Shown here: positions 24,531 through 32,496 of the stretch, in pieces
How positions within the stretch are numbered: position 1 is the first letter of the stretch
Layout of the letters: the number at the start of each line of letters is the position of its first letter
Source: Streptomyces sp. NRRL B-1140
GTDB taxonomy: Bacteria; Actinomycetota; Actinomycetes; Streptomycetales; Streptomycetaceae
Assembly: GCF_001280065.1 (NCBI RefSeq)
Contig: NZ_LGEA01000100.1
Coordinates: 1-64,000 of the forward strand
Length of the DNA stretch: 64,000 nt
Direction of reading: 5' to 3'
Program-made: the position numbers and the translations under genes
The notes under the pieces: generated by a model
Database searches by the model: none
Seen by the model: only the letters and a program-made list of their open reading frames with translations
What the model was told of the DNA's origin: nothing

Positions 24531-25997
24531 ATGGCACACTTTGTTCGGTGGACCGCTCTGGCGGCCGCATCGGCCCTGCTGGCCGCGGGCTGCGGAGGCG
24601 GTCCGTCCGACGACAAGAGCGGGCTGTCCTGGGGGCGTTGCAAAGCCACGTCCGGCGGCCCCGCGCCGAGCAGCGACTGGCAGTGCGCGACGCTGAAGGT
24701 GCCGCTGGACTGGTCGAAGCCGGACGGCGAGACGATCGGCCTGGGTCTGATCCGCGCCAAGGCACGCGGCGGCGACCGTGTCGGCTCGCTGCTGTTCAAC
24801 TTCGGCGGCCCGGGCGCCTCGGGTGTGTCCATGATGCCGTCGTACGCCCCGGCCGTCTCCTCACTGCGCGAGCGGTACGACCTGGTGAGCTGGGACCCCC
24901 GCGGGGTGGGTGCGAGCGAGGGGGTCCGCTGCCGGGGCGACAGGGAGATGCAGGCAGCCGAGTCGGTGGACCTCACCCCGGACACCCCCGCCGAGGAGAA
25001 GGCGTACCTGGAGGACGCCACCGACTTCGGCAAGGGCTGCCAGAAGGACGCCGGGGAGCTCATGTCCCACGTCTCGACCGCCGACTCGGCCCGTGACATG
25101 GACCGCATCCGTGAAGTCCTCGGCGACAAGAGGATGAACTACTTCGGCATCTCCTACGGCACCGAACTGGGCGGCACCTACGCCCATCTGTTCCCGAGGA
25201 AGGTGGGACGCATGACGTTGGACGCGGTCGTCGACCCCGGCGCGGACACCGTGGGCCACGCCGAGAACCAGGCTCTGGGATTCCAGCGCGCATTGAACGA
25301 TTACCTCGAGTCCACCGGCCAGGACCCTCAAAAGGGCTCGCGGAAGATCGCGGCCCTGTTGCGGCGGATCGACGCCCGGCCCCTCCCGGCCGGCGTGCCC
25401 GGGCGCAAGCTGACCCAGAGCCTCGCGGTGACCGGCATCATTCAGCCGCTGTACAGCAAGGACAGCTGGCCGACGCTGACCAGCGCCCTCGACGCGGCCG
25501 AACGGGGTGACGGCTCGGAGCTGCTGACCCTCGCAGACCGCTACAACGAACGTGACCTGTCGGGGCGCTACGGCACGACGAGCCACTCCCAACGGGTCAT
25601 ATCGTGCCTGGACGACCGGCAGCGGCCGACGGTGGCCGAGACGAAGCGGCTGCTGCCCCGGTTCGAGAAGATCTCCCCGGTCTTCGGGACGTTCCTCGGC
25701 TGGGACACGGCCGGCTGGTGCCACGACTGGCCGGTGCCCGGACAGCACGACACCCCGGAAGTGAGCGCGCCGGGCGCGGCACCCGTCCTGGTGGTCGGCA
25801 ACACCGGCGACCCGGCCACCCCGTACGAGGGCGCGCGCAGGATGGCCGACGAACTGGGCAAGGGCGTCGGAGTGCTGCTCACCTGGCGGGGCGAGGGGCA
25901 TGGCGCGTACGGCAGCGGGAGCGACTGCGTCGACTCAACGGTCAACGCCTACCTGCTGGACGGTTCGGTGCCGAAGGACGGCAAGGTCTGCTCATGA
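24531..25997 (+). CDS. Secreted lipoprotein tripeptidyl aminopeptidase (S33)
   Basis: 488 residues. Lipoprotein signal with ALLAAGC lipobox (Cys at about 21), then the alpha/beta-hydrolase peptidase: NFGGPGASG (oxyanion region), GISYGTELGG (nucleophile Ser), GDPATPYEGA (Asp), GEGHGAYG (His) and several cysteines for disulfides. Related to the Tap/SlpD/SlpE mycelium-associated peptidases of Streptomyces, which remove N-terminal tripeptides from extracellular peptides. ATG 24531 has GAGGGGGG upstream. It is tandem with the frameshifted paralogue and convergent with moeZ through a strong terminator. Confidence 0.92.
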   Translation: MAHFVRWTALAAASALLAAGCGGGPSDDKSGLSWGRCKATSGGPAPSSDWQCATLKVPLDWSKPDGETIGLGLIRAKARGGDRVGSLLFNFGGPGASGVSMMPSYAPAVSSLRERYDLVSWDPRGVGASEGVRCRGDREMQAAESVDLTPDTPAEEKAYLEDATDFGKGCQKDAGELMSHVSTADSARDMDRIREVLGDKRMNYFGISYGTELGGTYAHLFPRKVGRMTLDAVVDPGADTVGHAENQALGFQRALNDYLESTGQDPQKGSRKIAALLRRIDARPLPAGVPGRKLTQSLAVTGIIQPLYSKDSWPTLTSALDAAERGDGSELLTLADRYNERDLSGRYGTTSHSQRVISCLDDRQRPTVAETKRLLPRFEKISPVFGTFLGWDTAGWCHDWPVPGQHDTPEVSAPGAAPVLVVGNTGDPATPYEGARRMADELGKGVGVLLTWRGEGHGAYGSGSDCVDSTVNAYLLDGSVPKDGKVCS

Positions 25998-25999
25998 CG

Positions 26000-26044
26000 A
26001 CGGCGGGGGCCCCGGACACCCGTGGTGCCCGAAGCCCCCGCCGT
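26000..26044. terminator. Bidirectional terminator between peptidase and moeZ
   Basis: ACGGCGGGGGC (26000-26010) pairs perfectly with GCCCCCGCCGT (26034-26044) around a 23-nt loop that itself can pair. Sits between convergent genes; no long U tract, as is usual in Streptomyces. Confidence 0.75.
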
Positions 26045-26068
26045 TCGGGAAGGGAGGCCGGATACGGC

Positions 26069-27247
26069 TCAGTACACCGGCTTGGACGGCTCGATCTGGT
26101 TGACCCAGCCGATCACGCCACCGCCGACGTGCACCGCGTCCGAGAAGCCCGCGGACTTCAGCACCGCGAGGACTTCCGCACTGCGGACACCCGTCTTGCA
26201 ATGCAGGACGATCTTCTTGTCCTGCGGGAGGCTCTCCAGGGCGGTGCCCATGAGGAACTCGTTCTTCGGGATCAGCCGGGCGCCCGGGATGGAGACGATC
26301 TCGTACTCGTTCGGCTCGCGGACGTCGATGATGTCGATGCTCTCGCCGTCGTCGATCCACTCCTTGAGCTGCTTGGGAGTGATCGTGGAATCGGCGGCCG
26401 CCGCCTGGGCCTCCTCGGACACGACACCGCAGAAGGCCTCGTAGTCGATGAGCTCGGTGACGGTAGGGTTCTCGCCGCAGACCGCGCAGTTCGGGTCCTT
26501 GCGGACCTTGACCTGGCGGTACTGCATCTCCAGGGCGTCGTAGATCATCAGTCGGCCGACCAGCGGGTCACCGATGCCGGCGAGCAGCTTGATGGCCTCG
26601 TTGACCTGGATGGAGCCGATGGACGCGCACAGCACGCCCAGGACGCCGCCCTCGGCGCAGGAGGGGACCATGCCGGGCGGCGGGGGCTCCGGGTACAGGC
26701 AGCGGTAGCAGGGGCCGTGCTCGGACCAGAAGACCGACGCCTGGCCGTCGAAGCGGTAGATCGAGCCCCAGACGTACGGCTTGTTCAGCAGCACGCAGGC
26801 GTCGTTGACCAGGTAGCGGGTCGCGAAGTTGTCCGTGCCGTCGACGATCAGGTCGTACTGGCTGAAGATGTCCATCACGTTGTCGGCCTCGAGCCGCTCC
26901 TCGTGAAGGATCACGTTCACGTACGGGTTGATGCCCTTGACGCTGTCGCGGGCGGACTCCGCCTTGGGGCGGCCGATGTCGGCCTGGCTGTGAATGATCT
27001 GGCGCTGCAGGTTCGACTCGTCGACCTCGTCGAACTCCACGATGCCGAGGGTACCGACGCCCGCGGCGGCCAGGTACATCAGCGCCGGCGAGCCCAGGCC
27101 GCCGGCGCCCACACAGAGCACCTTGGCGTTCTTCAGCCGCTTCTGCCCGTCCATGCCCACGTCGGGGATGATCAGGTGGCGGGAGTACCTGCGGACCTCG
27201 TCTACGGTGAGCTCGGAAGCCGGCTCGACCAGGGGTGGCAGCGACAC
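26069..27247 (-). CDS. moeZ: Adenylyltransferase/sulfurtransferase MoeZ
   Basis: 392 residues. E1-like domain with VGAGGLGSPALMYLA (about 46-60), the conserved DEVDESNLQRQ, zinc pairs CYRC (about 181) and CAVC (about 257), then a C-terminal rhodanese domain with HCKTGVRS (active Cys near 349). MoeZ activates ubiquitin-like sulfur carriers (MoaD, ThiS, CysO types) by C-terminal adenylation and thiocarboxylation, serving molybdopterin, thiamine, cysteine and thiosugar pathways. GTG start at 27245-27247 with GGAGT 4 nt upstream. Confidence 0.93.
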   Translation of the reverse strand: MSLPPLVEPASELTVDEVRRYSRHLIIPDVGMDGQKRLKNAKVLCVGAGGLGSPALMYLAAAGVGTLGIVEFDEVDESNLQRQIIHSQADIGRPKAESARDSVKGINPYVNVILHEERLEADNVMDIFSQYDLIVDGTDNFATRYLVNDACVLLNKPYVWGSIYRFDGQASVFWSEHGPCYRCLYPEPPPPGMVPSCAEGGVLGVLCASIGSIQVNEAIKLLAGIGDPLVGRLMIYDALEMQYRQVKVRKDPNCAVCGENPTVTELIDYEAFCGVVSEEAQAAAADSTITPKQLKEWIDDGESIDIIDVREPNEYEIVSIPGARLIPKNEFLMGTALESLPQDKKIVLHCKTGVRSAEVLAVLKSAGFSDAVHVGGGVIGWVNQIEPSKPVY

Positions 27248-27310
27248 GGGGACTCCGTTGGTCGGTCAATCACTACGGTTGTTCTCCCCGTAACAGTGCC
27301 ACGCGCTTTT

Positions 27311-28060
27311 TCATTCCGAGACACCTGTTCCGACACGCGAGACGAATTCGTCCCAGTAACCGGGCATGGCCTCCCAGGGGTCGGTGTGACCGCCCCCGTC
27401 CGTGTGGTCGGTGATCCAGACCGTCGCGGCGCCCTGCCACCGGGCGATGCGCAGTGCCTCGCCCAGGTGCGGGCGGGGCACGCCGTGGACGAAGTGGCAG
27501 AAGCGCTCGGGGGCGTGGTCAGCGGTCCACTCGGCCACCTGCGACCAGCGGTAGTCGCTCCAGGGCCCGGAGAAGGTGACCAGTTGGTCGGCGAGCTCGA
27601 TGTAGCCGGGGTGCGGGTGGATGCCGTGACCGAGGACGATGTGGGCAGCGTCACGGATCACCCGCAGCGTGGCGACCGTGCGGCGGACCTCGGGCAGCCC
27701 GGCGTGGTCGGCCGGGCAGCGCTCAAGGAGGAAGCCGTCGACCTGGTACCAGTCGACGAACCGGTGGGCCTCCGAGATCAGCTCGCCGAAGTTGCGGGTG
27801 CCATACCGGGTGTCGAGGTGGCCGAGGACGCGGATGCCCGCGTTGCGCAGGCGGCCGGCCGCCGCCAGGCAGTGCGGGTCGGGGCGTGCGCCGGGACCGT
27901 CGGCCACGTTGAGGACCACCCAGTGCAGTGGGGTGCCGGGGCGGGTCAGCTCGCCCCATTCGGTGGGGGCGAGGAGGGGGTGTGCGTAGCCGGGCACCCC
28001 GACGCCGGGGCGGAGTTCCGTGTCCGAGGTGCGCCGCAGGGATCTGGTCAGATGCGGCAT
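27311..28060 (-). CDS. Spherulation-specific family 4 (GH135/PelA-hydrolase-like) protein
   Basis: 249 residues of a predicted TIM barrel: GVPGYAHPLL, WVVLNVADGPG, IRVLGHLDTRYGTR and VDWYQVDGFLLERCPAD are the Spherulin-4 motifs, with acidic residues where GH135/GH166 hydrolases place catalytic carboxylates. Relatives include Sph3, which cleaves fungal galactosaminogalactan, and the hydrolase domain of PelA. There is no evident signal peptide, so if it is a hydrolase it may act inside the cell or leave by another route. It overlaps the epimerase gene by 13 bp and is last in a four-gene minus-strand set. Confidence 0.78.
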   Translation of the reverse strand: MPHLTRSLRRTSDTELRPGVGVPGYAHPLLAPTEWGELTRPGTPLHWVVLNVADGPGARPDPHCLAAAGRLRNAGIRVLGHLDTRYGTRNFGELISEAHRFVDWYQVDGFLLERCPADHAGLPEVRRTVATLRVIRDAAHIVLGHGIHPHPGYIELADQLVTFSGPWSDYRWSQVAEWTADHAPERFCHFVHGVPRPHLGEALRIARWQGAATVWITDHTDGGGHTDPWEAMPGYWDEFVSRVGTGVSE

Positions 28061-29007
28061 GCCGCCTCCATCCAGATGTCGGCGAGTGACTCCTCCAGGC
28101 CGATCCGTGGACGCCAGCCGAGACGGTCGCGCGCGGTGCGCACGTCGGCCTGCTGCCAGCTGCCGCAGCCGTCCGGATACGGGTACGCGACGGGGGGCGC
28201 GTGGTCCGGGTCGGGGCGGGGATGGCCGATGGCCGAGCGCAGGGCGCCGGGCGGACCGTCGAGTTCGTGGAGGGCGCCGCCGTATCCGGCGACGCGGGCG
28301 AGGACCGCGGCGGCGTCGCGCAGGCGCACGGCGCGGCCGGAGCCGATGTTGATGACACCCTGCGCGGCGGAGAGCGAGGCGGCGTGGACGGCGCGGGCCA
28401 CGTCGCGGACGTCGACGAAGTCGCGCTGGGCGCCGAGCCCGCCGAGTTTCAGCTCGCCGTCGCCGGACTGCATGGCGCGGCGCATGGCCTCGGCGAGACG
28501 GCCCAGCGGGGAGCCGGCAGGGGTGCCGGGCCCCGCCGGAGAGAAGACGCGCAGGACGACGGCGTCCAGACCGGAGCCGAGGACCAGTTCGGTGGCGGCG
28601 AGTTTGCTGACGCCGTACGGGCCGCCGGGCCGGGGCACCGCGTCCTCGGCGGTGGAGGAGCCGGGCTGGCTCGGACCGTACTCCGCACTGCAGCCGATCT
28701 GCACCAGCCGGGCGCCGCAGCCGCTGCGGCGCAGGGCCTCGCAGACGGTGGCGACGGCGACGGTGTTGTGGCGGGTGAGCTCGCGGGCCCCGCCGCGGGT
28801 GGCGCCCGCGCAGTTGACGACGACACCCGGGTGGACGGCGTCGAGGAAGCGGGTGAGGGCACCGGGGCTGCCGGAGGCGAGGTCGAAGCGGACGTCGGCG
28901 TCGTCGCCGCGGCCGAGGGCGGTGAGCTGCACGGCCGGGTCGGCGAGAAGACGGTCGGCGACGAAGCGCCCGAGGTAGCCGTTGGCTCCGATCAGCAGGA
29001 CTCTCAT
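28048..29007 (-). CDS. NAD-dependent sugar epimerase/dehydratase (SDR)
   Basis: 319 residues. N-terminal GANGYLG (about 8-14) binds NAD(P); a Ser in CSAEYG and YGVSK (YxxxK) form the extended-SDR catalytic set; FVDVRDVARAV and the C-terminal RLGWRPRIGLEESL are typical of nucleotide-sugar epimerases and dehydratases. Its neighbours (PelF-type glycosyltransferase, Spherulin-4) suggest it could supply a UDP-hexosamine, as PelX/GalE-type C4 epimerases do, but this is inference. GGGGAG lies 8 nt before the ATG at 29005-29007. Confidence 0.85.
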   Translation of the reverse strand: MRVLLIGANGYLGRFVADRLLADPAVQLTALGRGDDADVRFDLASGSPGALTRFLDAVHPGVVVNCAGATRGGARELTRHNTVAVATVCEALRRSGCGARLVQIGCSAEYGPSQPGSSTAEDAVPRPGGPYGVSKLAATELVLGSGLDAVVLRVFSPAGPGTPAGSPLGRLAEAMRRAMQSGDGELKLGGLGAQRDFVDVRDVARAVHAASLSAAQGVINIGSGRAVRLRDAAAVLARVAGYGGALHELDGPPGALRSAIGHPRPDPDHAPPVAYPYPDGCGSWQQADVRTARDRLGWRPRIGLEESLADIWMEAACRI

Positions 29008-29193
29008 CGCGTGGCTCCCCGGGTCGCCGGGGTTCCTGGGTGGGCGATCATGCGGGTTCTCCTCGAGGCGGAAAGGAAGGGGAAAGAGGGACAGACAGCA
29101 GGAAGGGACGAAACGGGGCGGGAGCCGCCCGCGGCTGCGGGGCCGGTGTCGGCTTTGGGCCCTTGTCGGCGGCGGGGCCGGTGTCGGCTGCGG

Positions 29194-30498
29194 TCACCGC
29201 GTGGGCTCCGACCGTGCGTGGGCCGAGGCCCGGGTGAGCTTGCGGGTCGCGTGGAACAGCAGGGCCAGGGCCGCCGCTCCGCAGGCGAGGGTGGGGACGC
29301 TGCCGGCACCCCAGGTGGTGGCGAGGGTGTGGACGGGAGTGGCCATGATGGCGAGACCGGGGAGCCGGGAGGCGAAGACCGTGGCGAGGGCGACCGCCTC
29401 TGCCGTGGCCGTCGCGGTGAGCACCACGGCGGGGGCGTAGGTGAAGCCGTGCACGGTGAGGAGGCGGGCCAGGAACAGCAGCGCTCCCAGGGCCAGGGCC
29501 TGAGCGGAGGCACCGGACTCGCCGAGGACTTCCCCGCAGAGGGCGAGCAGGGCCGCCAAGGCACCCAGGAACAGGGCGAACGTGCCGAGCAGGAGGGGCC
29601 GTACGGCGGCGGCGAAGTCCTCCAGGCCGCGGCTGGAGGCGAGTCTGCGGCGGGCGCGCACGGTGAGGACGTGTGTGATCCAGGCGGCGGGCGCGCAGGC
29701 CAGGGTGAGAGCCAGGACCGGGGCGGCGGTGAGGGGCCAGGGGCCGTCGGGCGCGCCGGTGGGCAGGGCGTCGGGGCCTCCGGCGAGGGCGTTGCGGAGC
29801 AGCCCGTCGCCCAGGAGGGCGTAGAGGACGAGCCACAGGGTCCACGGGGTGGTTCTGCCGCCGGCTGCGCCCGGTCGCGGCCCGGGCCGGTCCGTGCCGG
29901 TCCTGCTCAGGGGCCCTCGGCGCAGGGCCGCACGGAGCCCCAGGGCCACCGCGAGGGCGCCCGCCGCGACCGCGAACAGGCGCGGCTGCCCATGAGTGAG
30001 GTGCACGGCGGCCAGGGCTGCGGCGCACAGCGCACCGGGCAGGAGTGTCAGGAACGCCCAGTCGGCGCGCACCCGGGGAGGGGCAGGCGGGACGGGTGGG
30101 GGTGTGTCCCCGTCCCGCGCGACGCGGGCGTACATCTCCTCGGCGAGGGAGAAGACGTCGCGGTGGCGGAAGCGGGCGGCGGTCCGGTCGGTGATGCCGT
30201 GCGCCTCCAGTCCCGCGGCGATCTCCAAAGGGTCGACCGCGCGCTCACAGAGTTCACGGTGCCGGTGCATCAGCGCCTTGACCGGATCGGCAGCACCCCG
30301 TCGCGGGGCGGAAGCCTTCTGGGCCGCACTGAACTCCCCCACGCCGGGCACCGCGCGCTCGGCTGCGGGCTCTCGGCTCTCGGCCGTGGGTTCCGCGAGC
30401 GCCTCCGCGGTTGCCTCCGCGGTTGCCTCCGCGACAGGGATTGCCGCGATTTTCTGGGCTTCCGGGGCTCCCGAGGCCAGTTCGTTCAGGTCGCTCAT
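29194..30498 (-). CDS. Polytopic membrane protein of Pel-like set
   Basis: 434 residues. Disordered Ala/Glu-rich N-terminus (1-65), a conserved cytosolic helix region HRELCERAVDPLEIAAGLEA (about 80-99) continuing to about 126, then about ten membrane helices from residue 147 onward. The family is widespread in Streptomyces but unnamed. Its ATG overlaps the stop of the glycosyltransferase gene by one base (TGATG), so the two are translated as a unit. By position it could form the polymer channel or exporter (the role PelG/PelE play), but I see no specific PelG motif. Confidence 0.72.
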   Translation of the reverse strand: MSDLNELASGAPEAQKIAAIPVAEATAEATAEALAEPTAESREPAAERAVPGVGEFSAAQKASAPRRGAADPVKALMHRHRELCERAVDPLEIAAGLEAHGITDRTAARFRHRDVFSLAEEMYARVARDGDTPPPVPPAPPRVRADWAFLTLLPGALCAAALAAVHLTHGQPRLFAVAAGALAVALGLRAALRRGPLSRTGTDRPGPRPGAAGGRTTPWTLWLVLYALLGDGLLRNALAGGPDALPTGAPDGPWPLTAAPVLALTLACAPAAWITHVLTVRARRRLASSRGLEDFAAAVRPLLLGTFALFLGALAALLALCGEVLGESGASAQALALGALLFLARLLTVHGFTYAPAVVLTATATAEAVALATVFASRLPGLAIMATPVHTLATTWGAGSVPTLACGAAALALLFHATRKLTRASAHARSEPTR

Positions 30499-32225
30499 CA
30501 CGCACCCTCCCGGGCGGGCACGGGAGTGGTCGCCCGCACGGGTCCGCCCGCCGCCCGGCCGGGGCCGCTGCGGGCGGCGGCAAGGCGGGGTGAGGCGGCA
30601 CTCCAGCGGACGGGCACATGGGCCTCGGCGGGCACCGCGAACGGCAGGGGCGCTCCCGCACCGTCGAGGAGGCCAGGGCGGACGGGCGCGCGCGAGACGA
30701 TCTCCAGGTACAGGCGGTGGAACGCCTCGATGTTCTGCTCGACCGTGAACAGTTCGAGGGCACGGGCGCGAGCCGCGGCGCCCAGGCGCGCACGGCGCTG
30801 GGGGTCGCGCAGCAGCGCCACGCACGCGTCGGCGAGCGCCCGCGGATTGCGCGGCGGTACGACGAGGCCCGTGCCGCCGATGACCTCCACGACCGCGCCG
30901 ACGTCCGTCGACACCGTCGCGCGCCCGCAGAGCATGGCCTCGACGAGGCCGCCGGGGAACCCCTCGACCACGCTGGACAGGACGGTCACGGCACCCGAGG
31001 CGTGGGCGTCGGCGACGGACGGGATTTCCGGGCCGCCGATCTCCTCGAAGGACACCGGATTGTCGCCGGCGGTGTGCGGGCCCTCGGCCTCGTCGGGGAA
31101 GAGCTGGGCGGCGAGCGTCCTGCAGTGACCGAGGTAGGCGACCCCCTCCGGACCGGCGGGGGCACCCACGATGCGCAGCCGCGTCCCCGGCTCCTGCTTG
31201 CGCACCTCCGCGAAGGCGTGCAGGAGCGAGACCAGGTCCTTGGCGGGCTCGACGCGGCCGACCCAGACCAGCGTGTCCGGGTCCGCGCAGTCCGGGGTCT
31301 CTCCCACCTCGGCGAAAGGCCGGGCCTCCATGCCGGGGTGGACCGTGCGGAGCTTGTGCCGGTCGGCACCGCAGCGCTCCTGCCAGCGGCGGGTGTGGGT
31401 GTTGCCGGCGGTGACGACCTCCGCCCGCCCGTAGGCCTCGGCCGCGAGCCGGCCCTGGAAGGCCGCCAGCAGGGACCGTACGGCGGGTGGGGCGTCCGGG
31501 GCGGTGAGGTAGTGCGCCCGCAGGCTCACGCCGTACTCGGTCACCATCAGGGGTACGCCGGTGAAGTGCCGGGCCAGCAGGCCGGGCAGGACGGCCGTAC
31601 CGCCGGACGAGGCGTGGCAGAGGTCGACCGCGCCGAGCCCGTCCTCCTCGTACCAGTCGAGGGAGAGGGGGCGCAGGGCCCGTGCGAGATGGGCCGCTAC
31701 GGCGAGCAGATCGGGTACGCGTGCCTCACGTGCGGCACGATGGGCGCCGGGCGCACGACAGGCGCGTTCCAGGGTGCGAACGGTGGCCTCCGACCGGAGC
31801 GTTCCGGCCAGGCCGCCCTCCTCGCGGGCGAGTTCGGCGAGCCCGTACAGAGCGTTGGCGAAACGGTCCGCCTCAGAGGTGAGCGCGCCCTCGGAGGGTC
31901 CCCCGGCGACGCCCGCGACACCCCCGGCCCCTGGCCCCTCGCACAACACCGCGGCCAGTTCCCCGAAGCATTCCGTGAACCGCCGGCGTGCGCGGCGCCC
32001 GAGCACCGCCTCGTCGTCCTCGGCCATCCACAGGGGCGCGGTGCGCACCCGGCGGACGTTCGGTGACAGCGGGACCCAGCCGTCGTCCTCCTGACGCTCG
32101 CTGCGACTGAGCGCGTAGACGTCGAACTCGTGCTGGGCGAGCCCGCGCACCAGCCGGTCGCACCAGAGCCTGGCGTCACCGCTCACATACGGATAGCCAC
32201 CTTCCGTAAGCAGTCCGATGCGCAC
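30498..32225 (-). CDS. PelF-type family 4 glycosyltransferase (DUF3492)
   Basis: 575 residues. The N-terminal LLTEGGYPYVSGDARLW matches the EGTYPYxxGGVSxW signature of PelF, and HASSGGTAVLPGLL with MVTEYGVSLRAHYL parallels the PelF acceptor domain. The C-terminal GT4 domain has VGRVEPAKDL and the E-x7-E motif EGFPGGLVE. PelF uses UDP-GalNAc/GlcNAc to build the Pel exopolysaccharide in the cytosol. The last 50 residues are Pro/Ala-rich and lie outside the domain. GTG start at 32223-32225 with GGGGGTG 6 nt upstream. First gene of the four-gene set. Confidence 0.85.
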   Translation of the reverse strand: MRIGLLTEGGYPYVSGDARLWCDRLVRGLAQHEFDVYALSRSERQEDDGWVPLSPNVRRVRTAPLWMAEDDEAVLGRRARRRFTECFGELAAVLCEGPGAGGVAGVAGGPSEGALTSEADRFANALYGLAELAREEGGLAGTLRSEATVRTLERACRAPGAHRAAREARVPDLLAVAAHLARALRPLSLDWYEEDGLGAVDLCHASSGGTAVLPGLLARHFTGVPLMVTEYGVSLRAHYLTAPDAPPAVRSLLAAFQGRLAAEAYGRAEVVTAGNTHTRRWQERCGADRHKLRTVHPGMEARPFAEVGETPDCADPDTLVWVGRVEPAKDLVSLLHAFAEVRKQEPGTRLRIVGAPAGPEGVAYLGHCRTLAAQLFPDEAEGPHTAGDNPVSFEEIGGPEIPSVADAHASGAVTVLSSVVEGFPGGLVEAMLCGRATVSTDVGAVVEVIGGTGLVVPPRNPRALADACVALLRDPQRRARLGAAARARALELFTVEQNIEAFHRLYLEIVSRAPVRPGLLDGAGAPLPFAVPAEAHVPVRWSAASPRLAAARSGPGRAAGGPVRATTPVPAREGA

Positions 32226-32252
32226 GTGTGCACCCCCGATCTCCCCTATGGA

Positions 32253-32275
32253 GAGCCGCCGTTGCCCGGCGGCTC
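32253..32275 (-). promoter_or_regulatory. Hairpin in leader of PelF-like gene
   Basis: GAGCCGCCG (32253-32261), loop TTGCC, CGGCGGCTC (32267-32275): a 9-bp perfect stem about 28 nt upstream of the glycosyltransferase start codon, beside a CTCCCCTATG segment. Could modulate translation or be part of a promoter-proximal pause; no riboswitch class was recognised. Confidence 0.45.
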
Positions 32276-32413
32276 GCAGCGGGACGAACGTATGCGGACA
32301 AGGCGGTGGTGCGATGGACGGTTGTCCGTCGCACCACCAAAAGGGGTGAACGGTCGTAACTTTCCCGTGCGGGTCGCGTTTTGTCGCGCTAGGAGATCAA
32401 CCGGACACGGATC

Positions 32414-32496
32414 GTCATGCCGCGGTCGACCCGAGTGGCCCGGCCCGGTGTCGGGCCGCGACCCACCCGAGTCGCCCGCCCGGTGTCATGCCGCGG
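32414..32496. repeat. About 2.4 tandem 35-bp units
   Basis: GTCATGCCGCGGTCGACCCG at 32414 recurs in diverged form at 32448 (GTGTCGGGCCGCGACCCACC) and partly at 32483. The array covers the end of the ABC ATPase gene (stop 32486-32488) and its 3' flank, perhaps by local duplication. The rest of the 260-bp gap contains the glycosyltransferase upstream region. Confidence 0.6.

Noticed and set aside
28201..31128. 975-codon plus-strand frame across the Pel-like set
   Set aside because: Covers three genes with strong motifs on the minus strand; low-complexity product.
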